Shown: positions 9,095 to 18,261 of the stretch, piece by piece
Numbering within the stretch: position 1 is the stretch's first letter
How the letters are laid out: each line of letters begins with the position of its first letter
Assembly (NCBI RefSeq): GCF_003363755.1
Contig: NZ_CP031396.1
Location: 806,001 to 870,000 of the forward strand
Origin: Pseudomonas protegens
Lineage (GTDB): Bacteria > Pseudomonadota > Gammaproteobacteria > Pseudomonadales > Pseudomonadaceae
Length of the DNA stretch: 64,000 nt
Direction of reading: 5' to 3'
Translations under genes and position numbers: made by a program
The notes under the pieces: generated by a model
Told to the model about the DNA's origin: nothing
What the model saw: only the letters and a program-made list of their open reading frames with translations
The model's database searches: none

Positions 9095-9448
9095 GTATGT
9101 GTGTCCTTCTGCAAGACGAAGGGCGTCAGCGCAAGCGCTGGACACCTGGTTCAGAACCCGGGTGTGAGTCGGATGCAGCAGATGGTGCGACAGACGTCGG
9201 CGAAGGAAAATGACTAAAAATGTGCTCCCTGGATAAGAAAAAACGAGGCAGCACGAGGGCCTGCGGCCCCGGGTTGCACGAGGCCGGACCGTGGTCGGGG
9301 ACGTCCGGGCGCTGACCCGCGGCCATCAGACTGATCAGTTTGGCCGTTCAGATGATTACCCGGCGAAAATGCATTTCCGTGCTTTCGATCTGCAGGCACT
9401 GAGGGCACAATGCCTACCTTTTTGGCTGGCCCTGCCGGAGACCCTGAA
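9095..9448. promoter_or_regulatory. Divergent intergenic region with conserved motif, copy 2
   Basis: 354 bp between the minus-strand monooxygenase unit and the plus-strand nspC unit. The motif at 9181-9228 (blocks 9181-9189 and 9205-9228) repeats the one at 5288-5335 with identical spacing. No further gene is credible here. The region must carry promoters in both directions; a GGAG ribosome-binding site for nspC lies at 9437-9440. Confidence 0.6.
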
Positions 9449-10546
9449 ATGATCAAGACGCCGTACTACCTCATCGACAAGCAGAAGCTTTTGAGCAACA
9501 TGCAGAAGATCGCCTACGTGCGCGAGCAGTCCGGCGCCAAGGCCCTGCTGGCCCTCAAGTGCTTCGCCACCTGGTCGGTGTTCGACCTGATGCAGCAGTA
9601 CATGGACGGCACCACCTCCTCGTCGCTGTACGAGCTCAAGCTCGGCCGGCAGAAGTTCGCAGGCGAAACCCATGCCTACAGCGTGGCCTGGGCCGACGAC
9701 GAGATCGAGGACATGCTCGCCAACTGCGACAAGATCATCTTCAACTCCATCAGCCAGCTGCAGCGCTTTGCCGATGCCTCCAGCGGCAAGGTCCGCGGCC
9801 TGCGGGTCAATCCCCAGGTGAGCAGCTCGGACTACCTGCTGGCCGACCCGGCGCGCCCGTTCAGCCGCCTGGGCGAGTGGGACCCGGCGAAGATCGAAGG
9901 CGTGATCGAACAGATCTCCGGCTTCATGTTCCACAACAACTGCGAGAACGGCGACTTCGGCCTGTTCGACCAGATGTTGACCACCATCGAAGAGCGCTTC
10001 GGCCACCTGCTGCACAAGGTGGAATGGGTCAGCCTCGGCGGCGGCATTCATTTCACCGGCGAGGACTACGCCCTGGACGCCTTCTGCGCGCGCCTCAAGG
10101 CGTTCTCCGAGAAGTACGGCGTACAGGTCTACCTGGAGCCGGGCGAAGCCGCCATCACCCAGAGCGCGTCCCTGGAAGTGACCGTGCTCGACACCCTGTA
10201 CAACGGCAAGCACCTGGCGGTGGTGGACAGTTCCATCGAAGCCCACATGCTCGACCTGCTGATTTATCGCTTGAACGCCAAGCTGTCACCAAGCACGGGT
10301 GAACATACCTACATGGTGTGTGGCAAATCCTGCCTGGCCGGGGACATCTTCGGCGAATACCAATTTGATCGTCCGCTGGCCATCGGCGATCGACTGTCGT
10401 TCATCGACGCTGCGGGTTACACCATGGTCAAGAAAAACTGGTTCAACGGTCTGAAAATGCCGTCCATTGTCGTGAAACAACTCGATGGCAGCATCGACGT
10501 GGTGCGCGAGTTTGGTTTCGAAGACTACCTGTCCAGCCTTTCCTGA
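9449..10546 (+). CDS. nspC: Carboxynorspermidine/carboxyspermidine decarboxylase
   Basis: 365 aa fold-III PLP decarboxylase. K37 in LLALKCFATW is the expected PLP lysine; HNNCENGDFGLFDQM, LGGGIHFTGEDYAL and EPGEAAI are NspC signatures, and the C-terminal GKSCLAGDIFGEY motif carries the catalytic cysteine. NspC decarboxylates carboxy(nor)spermidine to (nor)spermidine, an alternative to the S-adenosylmethionine route. ATG 9449 has GGAG upstream; an earlier in-frame start adds 13 residues outside the domain. The dehydrogenase that makes its substrate lies 29 bp downstream. Confidence 0.92.
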   Translation: MIKTPYYLIDKQKLLSNMQKIAYVREQSGAKALLALKCFATWSVFDLMQQYMDGTTSSSLYELKLGRQKFAGETHAYSVAWADDEIEDMLANCDKIIFNSISQLQRFADASSGKVRGLRVNPQVSSSDYLLADPARPFSRLGEWDPAKIEGVIEQISGFMFHNNCENGDFGLFDQMLTTIEERFGHLLHKVEWVSLGGGIHFTGEDYALDAFCARLKAFSEKYGVQVYLEPGEAAITQSASLEVTVLDTLYNGKHLAVVDSSIEAHMLDLLIYRLNAKLSPSTGEHTYMVCGKSCLAGDIFGEYQFDRPLAIGDRLSFIDAAGYTMVKKNWFNGLKMPSIVVKQLDGSIDVVREFGFEDYLSSLS

Positions 10547-10575
10547 GCGGACAGACACGAGGAGAAGTAAATAAA

Positions 10576-11820
10576 TTGAAGAAGAATGTTCTTATCATTG
10601 GTGCAGGAGGTGTCGCCAAGGTGGTGGCCCACAAGTGCGCGCAGCACAACGACGAACTCGGTCGTATTGCTATCGCGTCGCGCAACATCTCCAAATGCCA
10701 GGCCATCATCGACAGCGTCAAGGCCAAGGGCAGCCTCAAACAGCCCGCTGAAATAAAAGCCTTCGCCCTCAACGCGCTGGACATCGAAGCGACCAAGGCG
10801 CTGATCCGCGAGACCGAGTCGCAGATCGTCATCAACGTCGGCTCCGCGTTCCTCAACATGTCGGTGCTGCGTGCCTGCATCGATACCGGTGTGGCCTACC
10901 TGGACACCGCGATCCACGAAGAGCCGGGCAAGATCTGCGAGACCCCACCCTGGTACGGCAACTACGAGTGGAAGCACCTCGAGGAATGCCAGGAGAAGAA
11001 AGTCACCGCCATTCTCGGCGTGGGCTTCGATCCGGGCGTGGTCAACGCCTATGCCGCCCTGGCCAAGCAAGAACATTTCGACCGCATTGATTCCATCGAC
11101 ATTCTCGACGTCAATGCCGGTTCCCACGGCAAATACTTCGCCACCAATTTCGACCCGGAAATCAACTTCCGCGAATTCACCGGACAGGTGTGGAGCTGGC
11201 AAGACAGCCAGTGGACCAGCAACACCATGTTCGAAGTCAAGCGTACCGACGACCTGCCCGTGGTCGGCTCGCAGAACCTGTACCTGACCGGCCACGACGA
11301 AGTGCACTCGCTGTCGAAAAACCTCGACGTGCCCAACGTGCGCTTCTGGATGAGCTTCGGCGAGCACTACATCAACGTGTTTACCGTGCTGCGCAACCTC
11401 GGCCTGCTCTCCGAGCAACCGGTCAAGACCGCCGAAGGCCTGGAAGTGGTGCCACTCAAAGTGGTCAAGGCCGTGCTGCCTGATCCGGCCTCCCTGGCCC
11501 CGGGCTACACCGGCAAGACCTGCATCGGTGACCTGGTCAAGGGCACCAAGGATGGCCAGCCGCGCGAAGTCTTCATCTACAACGTGGCTGACCACGAAGA
11601 AGCCTACGCCGAGACCGACAGCCAGGGCATTTCCTACACCGCCGGTGTACCGCCAGTGGCTGCCGCCCTGCTGGTCGCCCGTGGCGAGTGGGACGTGCAA
11701 CGCATGGTCAACGTCGAGGAACTGGCGGCCAAGCCGTTCCTCAAGGCGCTGGACGTGATGGGCCTGCCGACCCGCATCAAGGACGAGCATGGCGATCGTC
11801 CTTGGGACGCCGCCATCTGA
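10576..11820 (+). CDS. Carboxynorspermidine/carboxyspermidine dehydrogenase (saccharopine dehydrogenase family)
   Basis: 414 aa. The N-terminal Rossmann motif LIIGAGGVAKVVAHK binds NADPH. Segments such as AIHEEPGKICETPPWYGNYEW and GVGFDPGVVNAYAA are typical of carboxynorspermidine dehydrogenase, which condenses aspartate semialdehyde with a diamine and reduces the imine. A TTG start at 10576 is used because the conserved MKKNVLIIGAG begins there and an AGGAG site lies 11 nt upstream. It forms a two-gene unit with nspC for spermidine or homologue synthesis. Confidence 0.9.
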   Translation: MKKNVLIIGAGGVAKVVAHKCAQHNDELGRIAIASRNISKCQAIIDSVKAKGSLKQPAEIKAFALNALDIEATKALIRETESQIVINVGSAFLNMSVLRACIDTGVAYLDTAIHEEPGKICETPPWYGNYEWKHLEECQEKKVTAILGVGFDPGVVNAYAALAKQEHFDRIDSIDILDVNAGSHGKYFATNFDPEINFREFTGQVWSWQDSQWTSNTMFEVKRTDDLPVVGSQNLYLTGHDEVHSLSKNLDVPNVRFWMSFGEHYINVFTVLRNLGLLSEQPVKTAEGLEVVPLKVVKAVLPDPASLAPGYTGKTCIGDLVKGTKDGQPREVFIYNVADHEEAYAETDSQGISYTAGVPPVAAALLVARGEWDVQRMVNVEELAAKPFLKALDVMGLPTRIKDEHGDRPWDAAI

Positions 11821-11833
11821 TCCTGCCCCACCC

Positions 11834-11863
11834 ACAGCGGGCGCCGACCCAGGCGCCCGCTGT
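11834..11863 (+). terminator. Hairpin after the polyamine biosynthesis unit
   Basis: Perfect 12-bp GC-rich inverted repeat (11834-11845 with 11852-11863) 14 bp after the dehydrogenase stop. The following sequence is C-rich rather than T-rich, so it is a hairpin terminator or transcript stabiliser of uncertain strength. Confidence 0.55.
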
Positions 11864-11976
11864 TCCCCGCCCTGTAACATCTTTCGTTTGTGCGCCGCTT
11901 TTGCCTTTCTGTGCGACAGATCCCACATCCGGGACTCCCGTCGCCCTCCTTCGTAGTGTTAGCTTGGGAACGTTTC

Positions 11977-11994
11977 TGTCTGAAACATCAGACA
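11977..11994. promoter_or_regulatory. Perfect inverted repeat upstream of the dipeptidase gene
   Basis: TGTCTGA-AACA-TCAGACA, a perfect 7-bp palindromic half-site pair with a 4-nt centre, 38 bp upstream of the dipeptidase ATG. Its size and place suit a dimeric repressor operator, though it could also fold in RNA. The regulator is unknown. Confidence 0.4.
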
Positions 11995-12031
11995 CTTCCC
12001 ACTCATAACCTGCAAAGGAATGCCCTCAACA

Positions 12032-13771
12032 ATGGATTTTTCTCTCAAGCACCTGGCTGCGGCCACCCTGATGCTCGCCAGCCTGTCCGCGTTCTCAAGC
12101 TTCGCCCAGGCCAATATCACCCCGCAACAGAGCGCGGCCATCCTCAAGTCCTTCAGTGACCACTCGGTCAGCGACTTCCGTCAGTTCCTCGGCAGCCTGG
12201 CCAAGAGCGAAGCGGGCAAGGACGCCAACCTGGGCCCGGCCATCAGCGCCTTTCTCGACAACAAGAGCCTGTCCGCCGAACAGCAGAACGAGATCCATCG
12301 CCTGCTAGGCCTCTACGCCCGGGTGAAGTACGGCAAGGCCGCCACCGAGACCCTGCGTGAACTGGTGGCCATTCCCACCTTCAACATCGACGGTGTGCCG
12401 CAGTACAAGAACCCCGAGTTTCTCAAGATCGCCGAGAAGATCCAGGGCCTGGCCAAGGCCTTCAACCTGAACTTTCGCAACATCGACAACCGGGTCTACG
12501 AGATCTCCCTGGGCGGCACCGGCGACGAAGTGGTCGGTATCCACGCCCACGCCGACGTGGTGCCGGTCACCCCGGAAAACTGGGTCCTGGAAGACGGCAC
12601 CCGCCTCGACCCGTTCAAGGTCACCCTGATCGGCGACCGCATGTACGGCCGCGGCACCGAGGACGACAAGAACGGCATCGTGGTCGCGCTCTACGCCATG
12701 AAGATCATCAAGGAAGAGAAGCTGCCCCTGGCGCGCAACTTCAAACTGCTGGTGGACACCACCGAGGAAACCAGCGGCGACGCCATCCCCTACTACTTCG
12801 AACGCAACCCGACGCCCAACTACAACCTGGCGCTGGATGGCGGCTACCCGGTGGTGATCGCCGAGAAAGGCTACGGCACGGTGATGGCGACCTTTGCCCG
12901 GCGTGCCGCCGAAGGCAAGGGCGCGGAAATGACCGGGCTGACCGGTGGCCTGGCCACCAACCAGATTCCTTCCACCTCGGTGGCCACCTTCAAGACCGAC
13001 ACCCCCGCCGAACTGGTGGCCAGCCTGCAGCAAGCCGGTGCCGCCTATGCCAAGGCCAACGGCGGCAACTTCCAGGTGACCGCCAAGGTGGTGGGCAAGG
13101 ATGTGCAGTTGACCGTCACCGGCGTGTCCGCCCACTCCTCCGAACCCGAGTCCGGGGTCAACCCGGTGGCGCGGATGCTGGACTTCATCAACAGCCTCGA
13201 CGGCAAGATCGCCCTCAAGCACAACGCGTTCACCGACGGTGCCCGCTACGCCGCCGACAACTGGGGCCTGGACTACCTGGGGAACAAGCTGGGCATCGGT
13301 TTCGCCGACGCCTTCATGGGGCCGCTGACCACGTCCCCGACCTTCGTCGGCGTGGATGACAAAGCCTTCAAGCTGGCGGTCAACCTGCGAGTGCCCAAGG
13401 GCAAGACCCCGGACGCGCTGAAGGCTGAAATCACCGACAAGCTGGCGGCCTGGAGCAAGAAGACCCAGGTGGCGGTGACGCTCGACACCTCCATCGCCGC
13501 GCCGATGTACCGCAACCCCGAAGGCGAATGGGTCAAGGCCTTGCTGGCGGTGGCCAGCGAGAACCTGGGCATGCAACACCAGTTCGGCACCTCCGCTGGC
13601 GCCACCTCGGTGCATGAACTGCCCAACGGCGTGCAATTCGGCCTGGCGCGGCCCGAAGTCAAGTACACCGGCCACACCGACAACGAGTTCAAGACCGTGG
13701 ACCAGTTCCTCCTGGACTTGCAGATCGTCACCGAAATGGTCGGACGTATCGGGCAACTGCCCAAGCTTTGA
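12032..13771 (+). CDS. Exported M20-family dipeptidase
   Basis: 579 aa. The N-terminus has a Sec signal peptide (MDFSLKHLAAATLMLASLSA, cleavage after about residue 27, FAQA). Metal-binding motifs are HAHADVVP, GRGTEDDKNG and the TTEETSGDAIPY segment with the catalytic acidic pair; TGVSAHSSEPESG is the usual lid/dimerisation histidine region of M20 dipeptidases. The protein is longer than cytoplasmic PepV-type enzymes because of an N-terminal helical extension (about 28-110). It probably hydrolyses dipeptides or acylated amino acids in the periplasm. ATG 12032 gives proper spacing from AAAGGA; the ATG at 12020 lies on top of that site. Confidence 0.85.
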   Translation: MDFSLKHLAAATLMLASLSAFSSFAQANITPQQSAAILKSFSDHSVSDFRQFLGSLAKSEAGKDANLGPAISAFLDNKSLSAEQQNEIHRLLGLYARVKYGKAATETLRELVAIPTFNIDGVPQYKNPEFLKIAEKIQGLAKAFNLNFRNIDNRVYEISLGGTGDEVVGIHAHADVVPVTPENWVLEDGTRLDPFKVTLIGDRMYGRGTEDDKNGIVVALYAMKIIKEEKLPLARNFKLLVDTTEETSGDAIPYYFERNPTPNYNLALDGGYPVVIAEKGYGTVMATFARRAAEGKGAEMTGLTGGLATNQIPSTSVATFKTDTPAELVASLQQAGAAYAKANGGNFQVTAKVVGKDVQLTVTGVSAHSSEPESGVNPVARMLDFINSLDGKIALKHNAFTDGARYAADNWGLDYLGNKLGIGFADAFMGPLTTSPTFVGVDDKAFKLAVNLRVPKGKTPDALKAEITDKLAAWSKKTQVAVTLDTSIAAPMYRNPEGEWVKALLAVASENLGMQHQFGTSAGATSVHELPNGVQFGLARPEVKYTGHTDNEFKTVDQFLLDLQIVTEMVGRIGQLPKL

Positions 13772-13947
13772 CACGCCTGTCGGACCCGCTGCAATGGCGG
13801 GTCCGATGGCCTTGTTCCGATTGATTGCCCAGCGCCTTCTATACTTGCACCCCATTAGCCATTGGGCAGGTTCCTGCCCGCTTTCCCGAACGTCATCAAG
13901 GTCGCGCCAGGCACTGACGAGGCCGTCATTGGGTCACGGAGCGTTCA

Positions 13948-15570
13948 ATGAACAAGCCGGGTGTCCTCCTGCTGGCCTGTGCCGTTGGCTTGCTGGCACT
14001 GCTTGCGCCCCTGTCGCTGTCCCTCTACCTGGCCCAAAACCAGGGCCGCGAAGCGGTCATGTCCTCGTTGCACGAGGTGGCCAACGACGTTCTGGAGCGT
14101 GCCCGCCTGCAGCGCGCACAGATCAATACCGCCATCAGCCAGCTCAACCAGCAACCTCCTCAAGCCTTCTGTTCCAGCCAACAGCTCCAAGACATGCACA
14201 GACTGGTACTGGGCTATCGCTACATCGTGGGCATGGCCGGCATGGCCGGCTCGACGCTGCTGTGCAATACCCTGCAAGCCCAAACCGAACCCCTGGCGTT
14301 GGGCGCTTTTTCGGGGCCGGACCCCAGCGGCCTGCGCTTCTGGAACAAAGTACATCTGCCCGGTCTGCCGGATCAGGTGTTTACCCTGGTGGCCCGGGAC
14401 AACTACGCCGCCATCATTCACCCCGACTTTGCCCTGGACCTGCTGAATCAGCAGTCATCGGTGTCCAGCGCCTTCCTACAAACCCGGCTGCGCAGCATCA
14501 TCGGCCAGCGCGGCGTGGTGAAGGAGCAATGGGTACAGCGCTACAGCGGCGATGGCAAAGCGCTGGAATTCGAAGATGACGGCTACTTCGTCGTCATTGT
14601 GCCGGCGTCCAACAGCGAAACCGCGGCATTGGCCGCCCAATCCTCATCGGTGGTGGCCGAGCGGGTACGGCGCCTCGCGCTGATCATCGCGCCTCTGGGG
14701 CTGGTGCTGGGCCTGCTGTTGGCCGCTCTGGTCGCCTATCTGGCCCGGCGCCGCCTGTCCCTGAAGGGGGAGTTGCAGGCGGCCTTGGAACGCGACGAGT
14801 TTTTCATCGAGTACCAGCCCATCATCGACTTGCACAATGGCCGCTGCGTCGGTGCCGAGGCCCTGGCGCGCTGGCGCACCCAGGGCGGCAAGCTGATCAG
14901 CCCCAGTGTCTTCATTCCCATGGCCGAAGCCAACGGACTGATCCAGCGCATCACCGCCCGGGTCATGGAAATCGTGGTGCGCGATGCCGCGGAACTGCTG
15001 CGCGCCGATGAACGCCTGCACATCGCCATCAACCTTTCCAGCGAGGATCTGAAGACCCAGGACGCCGAACAGCGCTTGAAGAAACTCTCCGAAGAAGCCG
15101 GCATGGGACCGCGCAGCCTGATGGTGGAAATCACCGAGCGCGGCCTGATGGACCCCGACAAGTCCCGCGCCGTACTACTGGCGGTCAGGGCCAACGGTTT
15201 CCAGGTGGCCATCGACGACTTCGGCACCGGTCATTCCAGCCTGTCGTACCTGGCCACCTATGAGTTGGACTACCTGAAGATCGACAAGATGTTTGTCGAC
15301 ACCCTGGGCACCGACGCCCCCACCAGCCTGGTGACGATGCACATCATCGAACTGGCGCGCTCCCTAGGCCTGCAGATGATTGCCGAAGGCGTCGAAAATC
15401 CGCTCCAGCGCGACATTTTGCGCAAACATGGCGTGCAGTACGCCCAAGGCTGGCTGTTCGGCCGCCCCATGAGCATTCAGCACCTGCGGGAGTTCATCGA
15501 TCAGCATCCGGGGGATGGGACCGGGGACGTCGCAGAGAGTCAGGCCGCCGGCGGCTTCAACGCCGGGTAG
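13948..15570 (+). CDS. Cyclic-di-GMP phosphodiesterase with periplasmic CSS sensor and EAL domain
   Basis: 540 aa. A first membrane segment (about 7-29) and a second (about 231-255) flank a periplasmic CSS-motif domain with the diagnostic FCSS at 74-77 and a second cysteine in LLCNT. The cytoplasmic EAL domain (about 270-510) carries AEALARW, the NLSSEDLKT segment, DDFGTGHSS and AEGVEN, so catalysis looks intact. CSS-EAL enzymes are regulated by periplasmic thiol redox state and lower c-di-GMP. The 3' end overlaps the convergent desaturase gene by 31 bp. Confidence 0.92.
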   Translation: MNKPGVLLLACAVGLLALLAPLSLSLYLAQNQGREAVMSSLHEVANDVLERARLQRAQINTAISQLNQQPPQAFCSSQQLQDMHRLVLGYRYIVGMAGMAGSTLLCNTLQAQTEPLALGAFSGPDPSGLRFWNKVHLPGLPDQVFTLVARDNYAAIIHPDFALDLLNQQSSVSSAFLQTRLRSIIGQRGVVKEQWVQRYSGDGKALEFEDDGYFVVIVPASNSETAALAAQSSSVVAERVRRLALIIAPLGLVLGLLLAALVAYLARRRLSLKGELQAALERDEFFIEYQPIIDLHNGRCVGAEALARWRTQGGKLISPSVFIPMAEANGLIQRITARVMEIVVRDAAELLRADERLHIAINLSSEDLKTQDAEQRLKKLSEEAGMGPRSLMVEITERGLMDPDKSRAVLLAVRANGFQVAIDDFGTGHSSLSYLATYELDYLKIDKMFVDTLGTDAPTSLVTMHIIELARSLGLQMIAEGVENPLQRDILRKHGVQYAQGWLFGRPMSIQHLREFIDQHPGDGTGDVAESQAAGGFNAG

Positions 15571-16511
15571 CTGACATCCCGCAGTACCGCGATGTAGCCG
15601 CCATAGAGATTCGCCGCAGGCAGCAACTGCCGCGCTGCCAGTTGTTCATGCAGGCGGCGCAAATGGTAGAACGGCACGCGCACATAGAGGTGATGCTCGA
15701 TGTGGTAGTGAATCCCATGGGGGCCGAAGAAGAAGGTCTGCCCGTTTGGACGCACGATGCTGCGGGCGTTCTGGCTCTGGTCAGCATGGGCGGGCAAGCC
15801 GGCGTGCTCCATCAGCGCCCGGACCCGGCCCATCAAGGGCAGCAACGTGATGGCCGGCAACAACCACAGACCCAGGTAGAGCCAGGGGTGCCCGAACGCA
15901 CTCAGCAAGCCGAACAGCACGCCGTTGACCAGCAGCATTGAACAGATCTCCCAGGACACCTGCCCCGCAGACTTGTCGACCTTGGGCATGATGGCGCGGT
16001 AGTCACCCCGGGCAAATTTGCAGGCACTGATGAAGTAGCCCACCCCGAACAGGTCCGCCAGCAAGCGCCTGGCCAGCTTGCCCCGAGGCAGCGGGTAGTC
16101 CCCCATGCCAAACACCGCCATCACCGGGTCGTCATGCAGCATCGGCTGCCGGTGGTGCTTCAGGTGGCCGGCGCGGTAGGTAGCCATGGAAAGAAACAGC
16201 GGGCCAGCCGCCAACAGCTGACCCACGCCATCATTGAATGCCTGCCGGCGCAGGAGCAGGCCGTGGGCACTCTCATGCATGATCACCGCCAGGGCCAACT
16301 GGCTGCGGGCAATGATCAGCGCCGCCAACAGGTAGGTGACGGGATGCGGCCAGCGTGCGGCACAGACGAACGCGGCAGCGATCAGCAGCCAGTCGGCGAG
16401 CAGCGCCAGCATCCCGATCCAGGGCTTGAGGACAAACAGCTCAGCGGTCGGGACAAAGGCCTTGAGCGCCTGATTGTCGCCGGCGCGGGCATTAGGCTGG
16501 GACACGGGCAT
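15540..16511 (-). CDS. Membrane fatty acid desaturase
   Basis: 323 aa membrane protein with the three histidine boxes of non-haem diiron desaturases: HESAH (79-83), HLKHH (116-120) and, near residue 280, HIEHH. Hydrophobic segments lie around 32-55, 58-78 and 165-225. The substrate is probably an acyl chain in lipid form. ATG 16511 follows AAGGA. It overlaps the upstream PAP2 gene by 20 bp and is the last gene of the six-gene minus-strand unit beginning at 21153, where it may modify the lipid part of a glycolipid. Confidence 0.88.
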   Translation of the reverse strand: MPVSQPNARAGDNQALKAFVPTAELFVLKPWIGMLALLADWLLIAAAFVCAARWPHPVTYLLAALIIARSQLALAVIMHESAHGLLLRRQAFNDGVGQLLAAGPLFLSMATYRAGHLKHHRQPMLHDDPVMAVFGMGDYPLPRGKLARRLLADLFGVGYFISACKFARGDYRAIMPKVDKSAGQVSWEICSMLLVNGVLFGLLSAFGHPWLYLGLWLLPAITLLPLMGRVRALMEHAGLPAHADQSQNARSIVRPNGQTFFFGPHGIHYHIEHHLYVRVPFYHLRRLHEQLAARQLLPAANLYGGYIAVLRDVSYPALKPPAA

Positions 16512-17115
16512 GGTTTCCTTGTCGTTGGGTGGCCAGGGCGCAGGCCAGGGCCAGCAGGAGGCCGCCTGCGACATCCAGCAGCGTGTGTTGCTTGAGGGTC
16601 AGGGTCGACAGGCAGATCAGCAGGCCGGTGATGCCGATCAGCCATTTGCCGGGGTGGGACCAGAGCGCACGGCAGGCCAGGCACGTTACCGCCACATGCA
16701 GGCTGGGGCAGCCGTTGGACGCCAGGTCCAGCTGCCACATGCGGCTCAGGCGCTGATGCAAAAAGGCATTGTCGAGGTTGCCAAGATCGGGCCTGGGCAG
16801 GTGCTCGGGGAACAGCCAGAAACACAGGAGGGCAATGGCGAAAGCCATCCCCGTGGCGTTCTTGAACACCCTGAACGCTTCAGCACTGGCGTAGGTCGCC
16901 GCCAGCAGCACGAAGGGAAAGAACAGCACGTACAGCCACCAGGACTGGGCAATGAAAGGAATCCATTCATCCAGCGGCGTGACCCAGGTGTAGCGCGGCG
17001 TGATCAGTCGCTGCACGCCGATGAAAATGCTCAGGCCCAGCAACAGTCCCAACAGCGCGACCAGCGTCTGTCGATAGTTGGCTCTCGGGGTCGGGCTGGG
17101 CAAGGGATTGCTCAT
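16492..17115 (-). CDS. PAP2-superfamily membrane phosphatase
   Basis: 207 aa with about five or six membrane segments. The PAP2 motifs are CPSLH (136-140) and the third motif S170-TLTLKQH177-TLLD181, holding the two catalytic histidines; the first basic motif is less clear. Such proteins dephosphorylate lipid phosphates or transfer inositol-phosphate-type headgroups. It lies between a glycosyltransferase and a desaturase, which suggests recycling of a lipid carrier or removal of a phosphate during lipid assembly. The gap to the preceding transferase stop is about 50 bp. Confidence 0.85.
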   Translation of the reverse strand: MSNPLPSPTPRANYRQTLVALLGLLLGLSIFIGVQRLITPRYTWVTPLDEWIPFIAQSWWLYVLFFPFVLLAATYASAEAFRVFKNATGMAFAIALLCFWLFPEHLPRPDLGNLDNAFLHQRLSRMWQLDLASNGCPSLHVAVTCLACRALWSHPGKWLIGITGLLICLSTLTLKQHTLLDVAGGLLLALACALATQRQGNHARVPA

Positions 17116-17166
17116 GGCTGCTCGCTTAGTGGATACAAGAGTGGATCACGGCCCACAGCGGCGCGT

Positions 17167-18261
17167 TCACAGACTGAGCAGGCGGCTGACCCAGGCGTCG
17201 ATCCGCCCCTGGGCCCGCGCCCGACCGGCAGCCGCTGTCGACTCGGTCCCCGCCGCTGCAGTCAATTGCTGCGCCGCCGCAGTCACCTGGCGGCGAAAGT
17301 CCGCGGCGTCGCCGCGCCAGGTCACCACCCGATGCAGCAGCTGTAGCTGGGCGGCACGCGCCGCGTTGCTGGTCTGTTCGGGCTGATCGCTGAGCACCAG
17401 GAGGATCGGCCGCTGATAGACCCGAGCGATGGACAGTGCCGCCATGCCCGGCGCTGACACTATCAGCCGGGCCTGGGCGGCGCGGCTGGCCCAGTGCGGG
17501 TCGACCCCGAGCCAGCCATGGCGCCCGGCATAGCCCTCGCCCACCCGATGCGCGTCCAGGCCGGCGTCCTCCAGGCCCGCACCCAAGGCATCGGCCAGGC
17601 TGGGCTCGCTGAAATGCGGATTGAGGTACACAGCAGCCCCGGGGGCCGCAGGTTCCGGCATCACCGCCGCCAGGGCCACCGGAGTCGGCAGGCGATACAG
17701 CAACGGCGCCTGGGTGTCGTCCACTTCATAGGCGAAATCATGCTCGATGCGGGCTCGCGCCGCGTTGATCTGACGGTCGACAATCCAGCCGAACAACCGC
17801 CCGAACTGCCGCGGCCACATGCCCGCGAAATTGTTCAGCAACGCCACCTTGAGGCTCGCGCCGTACACGTGCACGACCTTGCGTCGCCATCCCGGCAGCA
17901 TGCCCATGTACAGCAGCGCCGGATGGAAGGAGTCGTTGATCACCAGATCCACACTGCGCAGCCTGCGCCCCAGATGGAGAATATCCCGCAGCATCCGCCC
18001 GGGACGAAACAGGTAATGGGCGACATTGCGATTGGTGGCGTGGCGCAGCATGTTCTGCTCGCTGTCGAACTGCACCGCATAGTGTCTGGACAGCAGCTCG
18101 GCCTCGATGCCGAAACGTTGCAGAAAGTGCTGCCCCTGCTCCGAGGTCGTCAGCACCTCGACCTGGGCTCCCGCCTCGTGCAGGGCATGCACCAGCAACT
18201 GCGCGCGCATCAGGTGGCCACGGGCATCGGCGGTCGCCAGGTAAAGAATCCGTTTATTCAT
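17167..18261 (-). CDS. GT-B-like glycosyltransferase
   Basis: 364 aa. The N-terminus RILYLATADARGHLMRA followed by an ALHEAG helix matches the first Rossmann half of the Glyco_trans_1_3/MGT-like group, in which a Gly-His pair binds the acceptor side. The C-terminal half contains LIVSAPGMAALSIA and RPILLVLSDQPEQTSNA, equivalent to the sugar-nucleotide binding region. ATG 18261 overlaps the stop of the ferritin-like gene (ATGA). No signal peptide is seen, so it acts in the cytoplasm. Donor and acceptor are unknown. Confidence 0.75.
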   Translation of the reverse strand: MNKRILYLATADARGHLMRAQLLVHALHEAGAQVEVLTTSEQGQHFLQRFGIEAELLSRHYAVQFDSEQNMLRHATNRNVAHYLFRPGRMLRDILHLGRRLRSVDLVINDSFHPALLYMGMLPGWRRKVVHVYGASLKVALLNNFAGMWPRQFGRLFGWIVDRQINAARARIEHDFAYEVDDTQAPLLYRLPTPVALAAVMPEPAAPGAAVYLNPHFSEPSLADALGAGLEDAGLDAHRVGEGYAGRHGWLGVDPHWASRAAQARLIVSAPGMAALSIARVYQRPILLVLSDQPEQTSNAARAAQLQLLHRVVTWRGDAADFRRQVTAAAQQLTAAAGTESTAAAGRARAQGRIDAWVSRLLSL

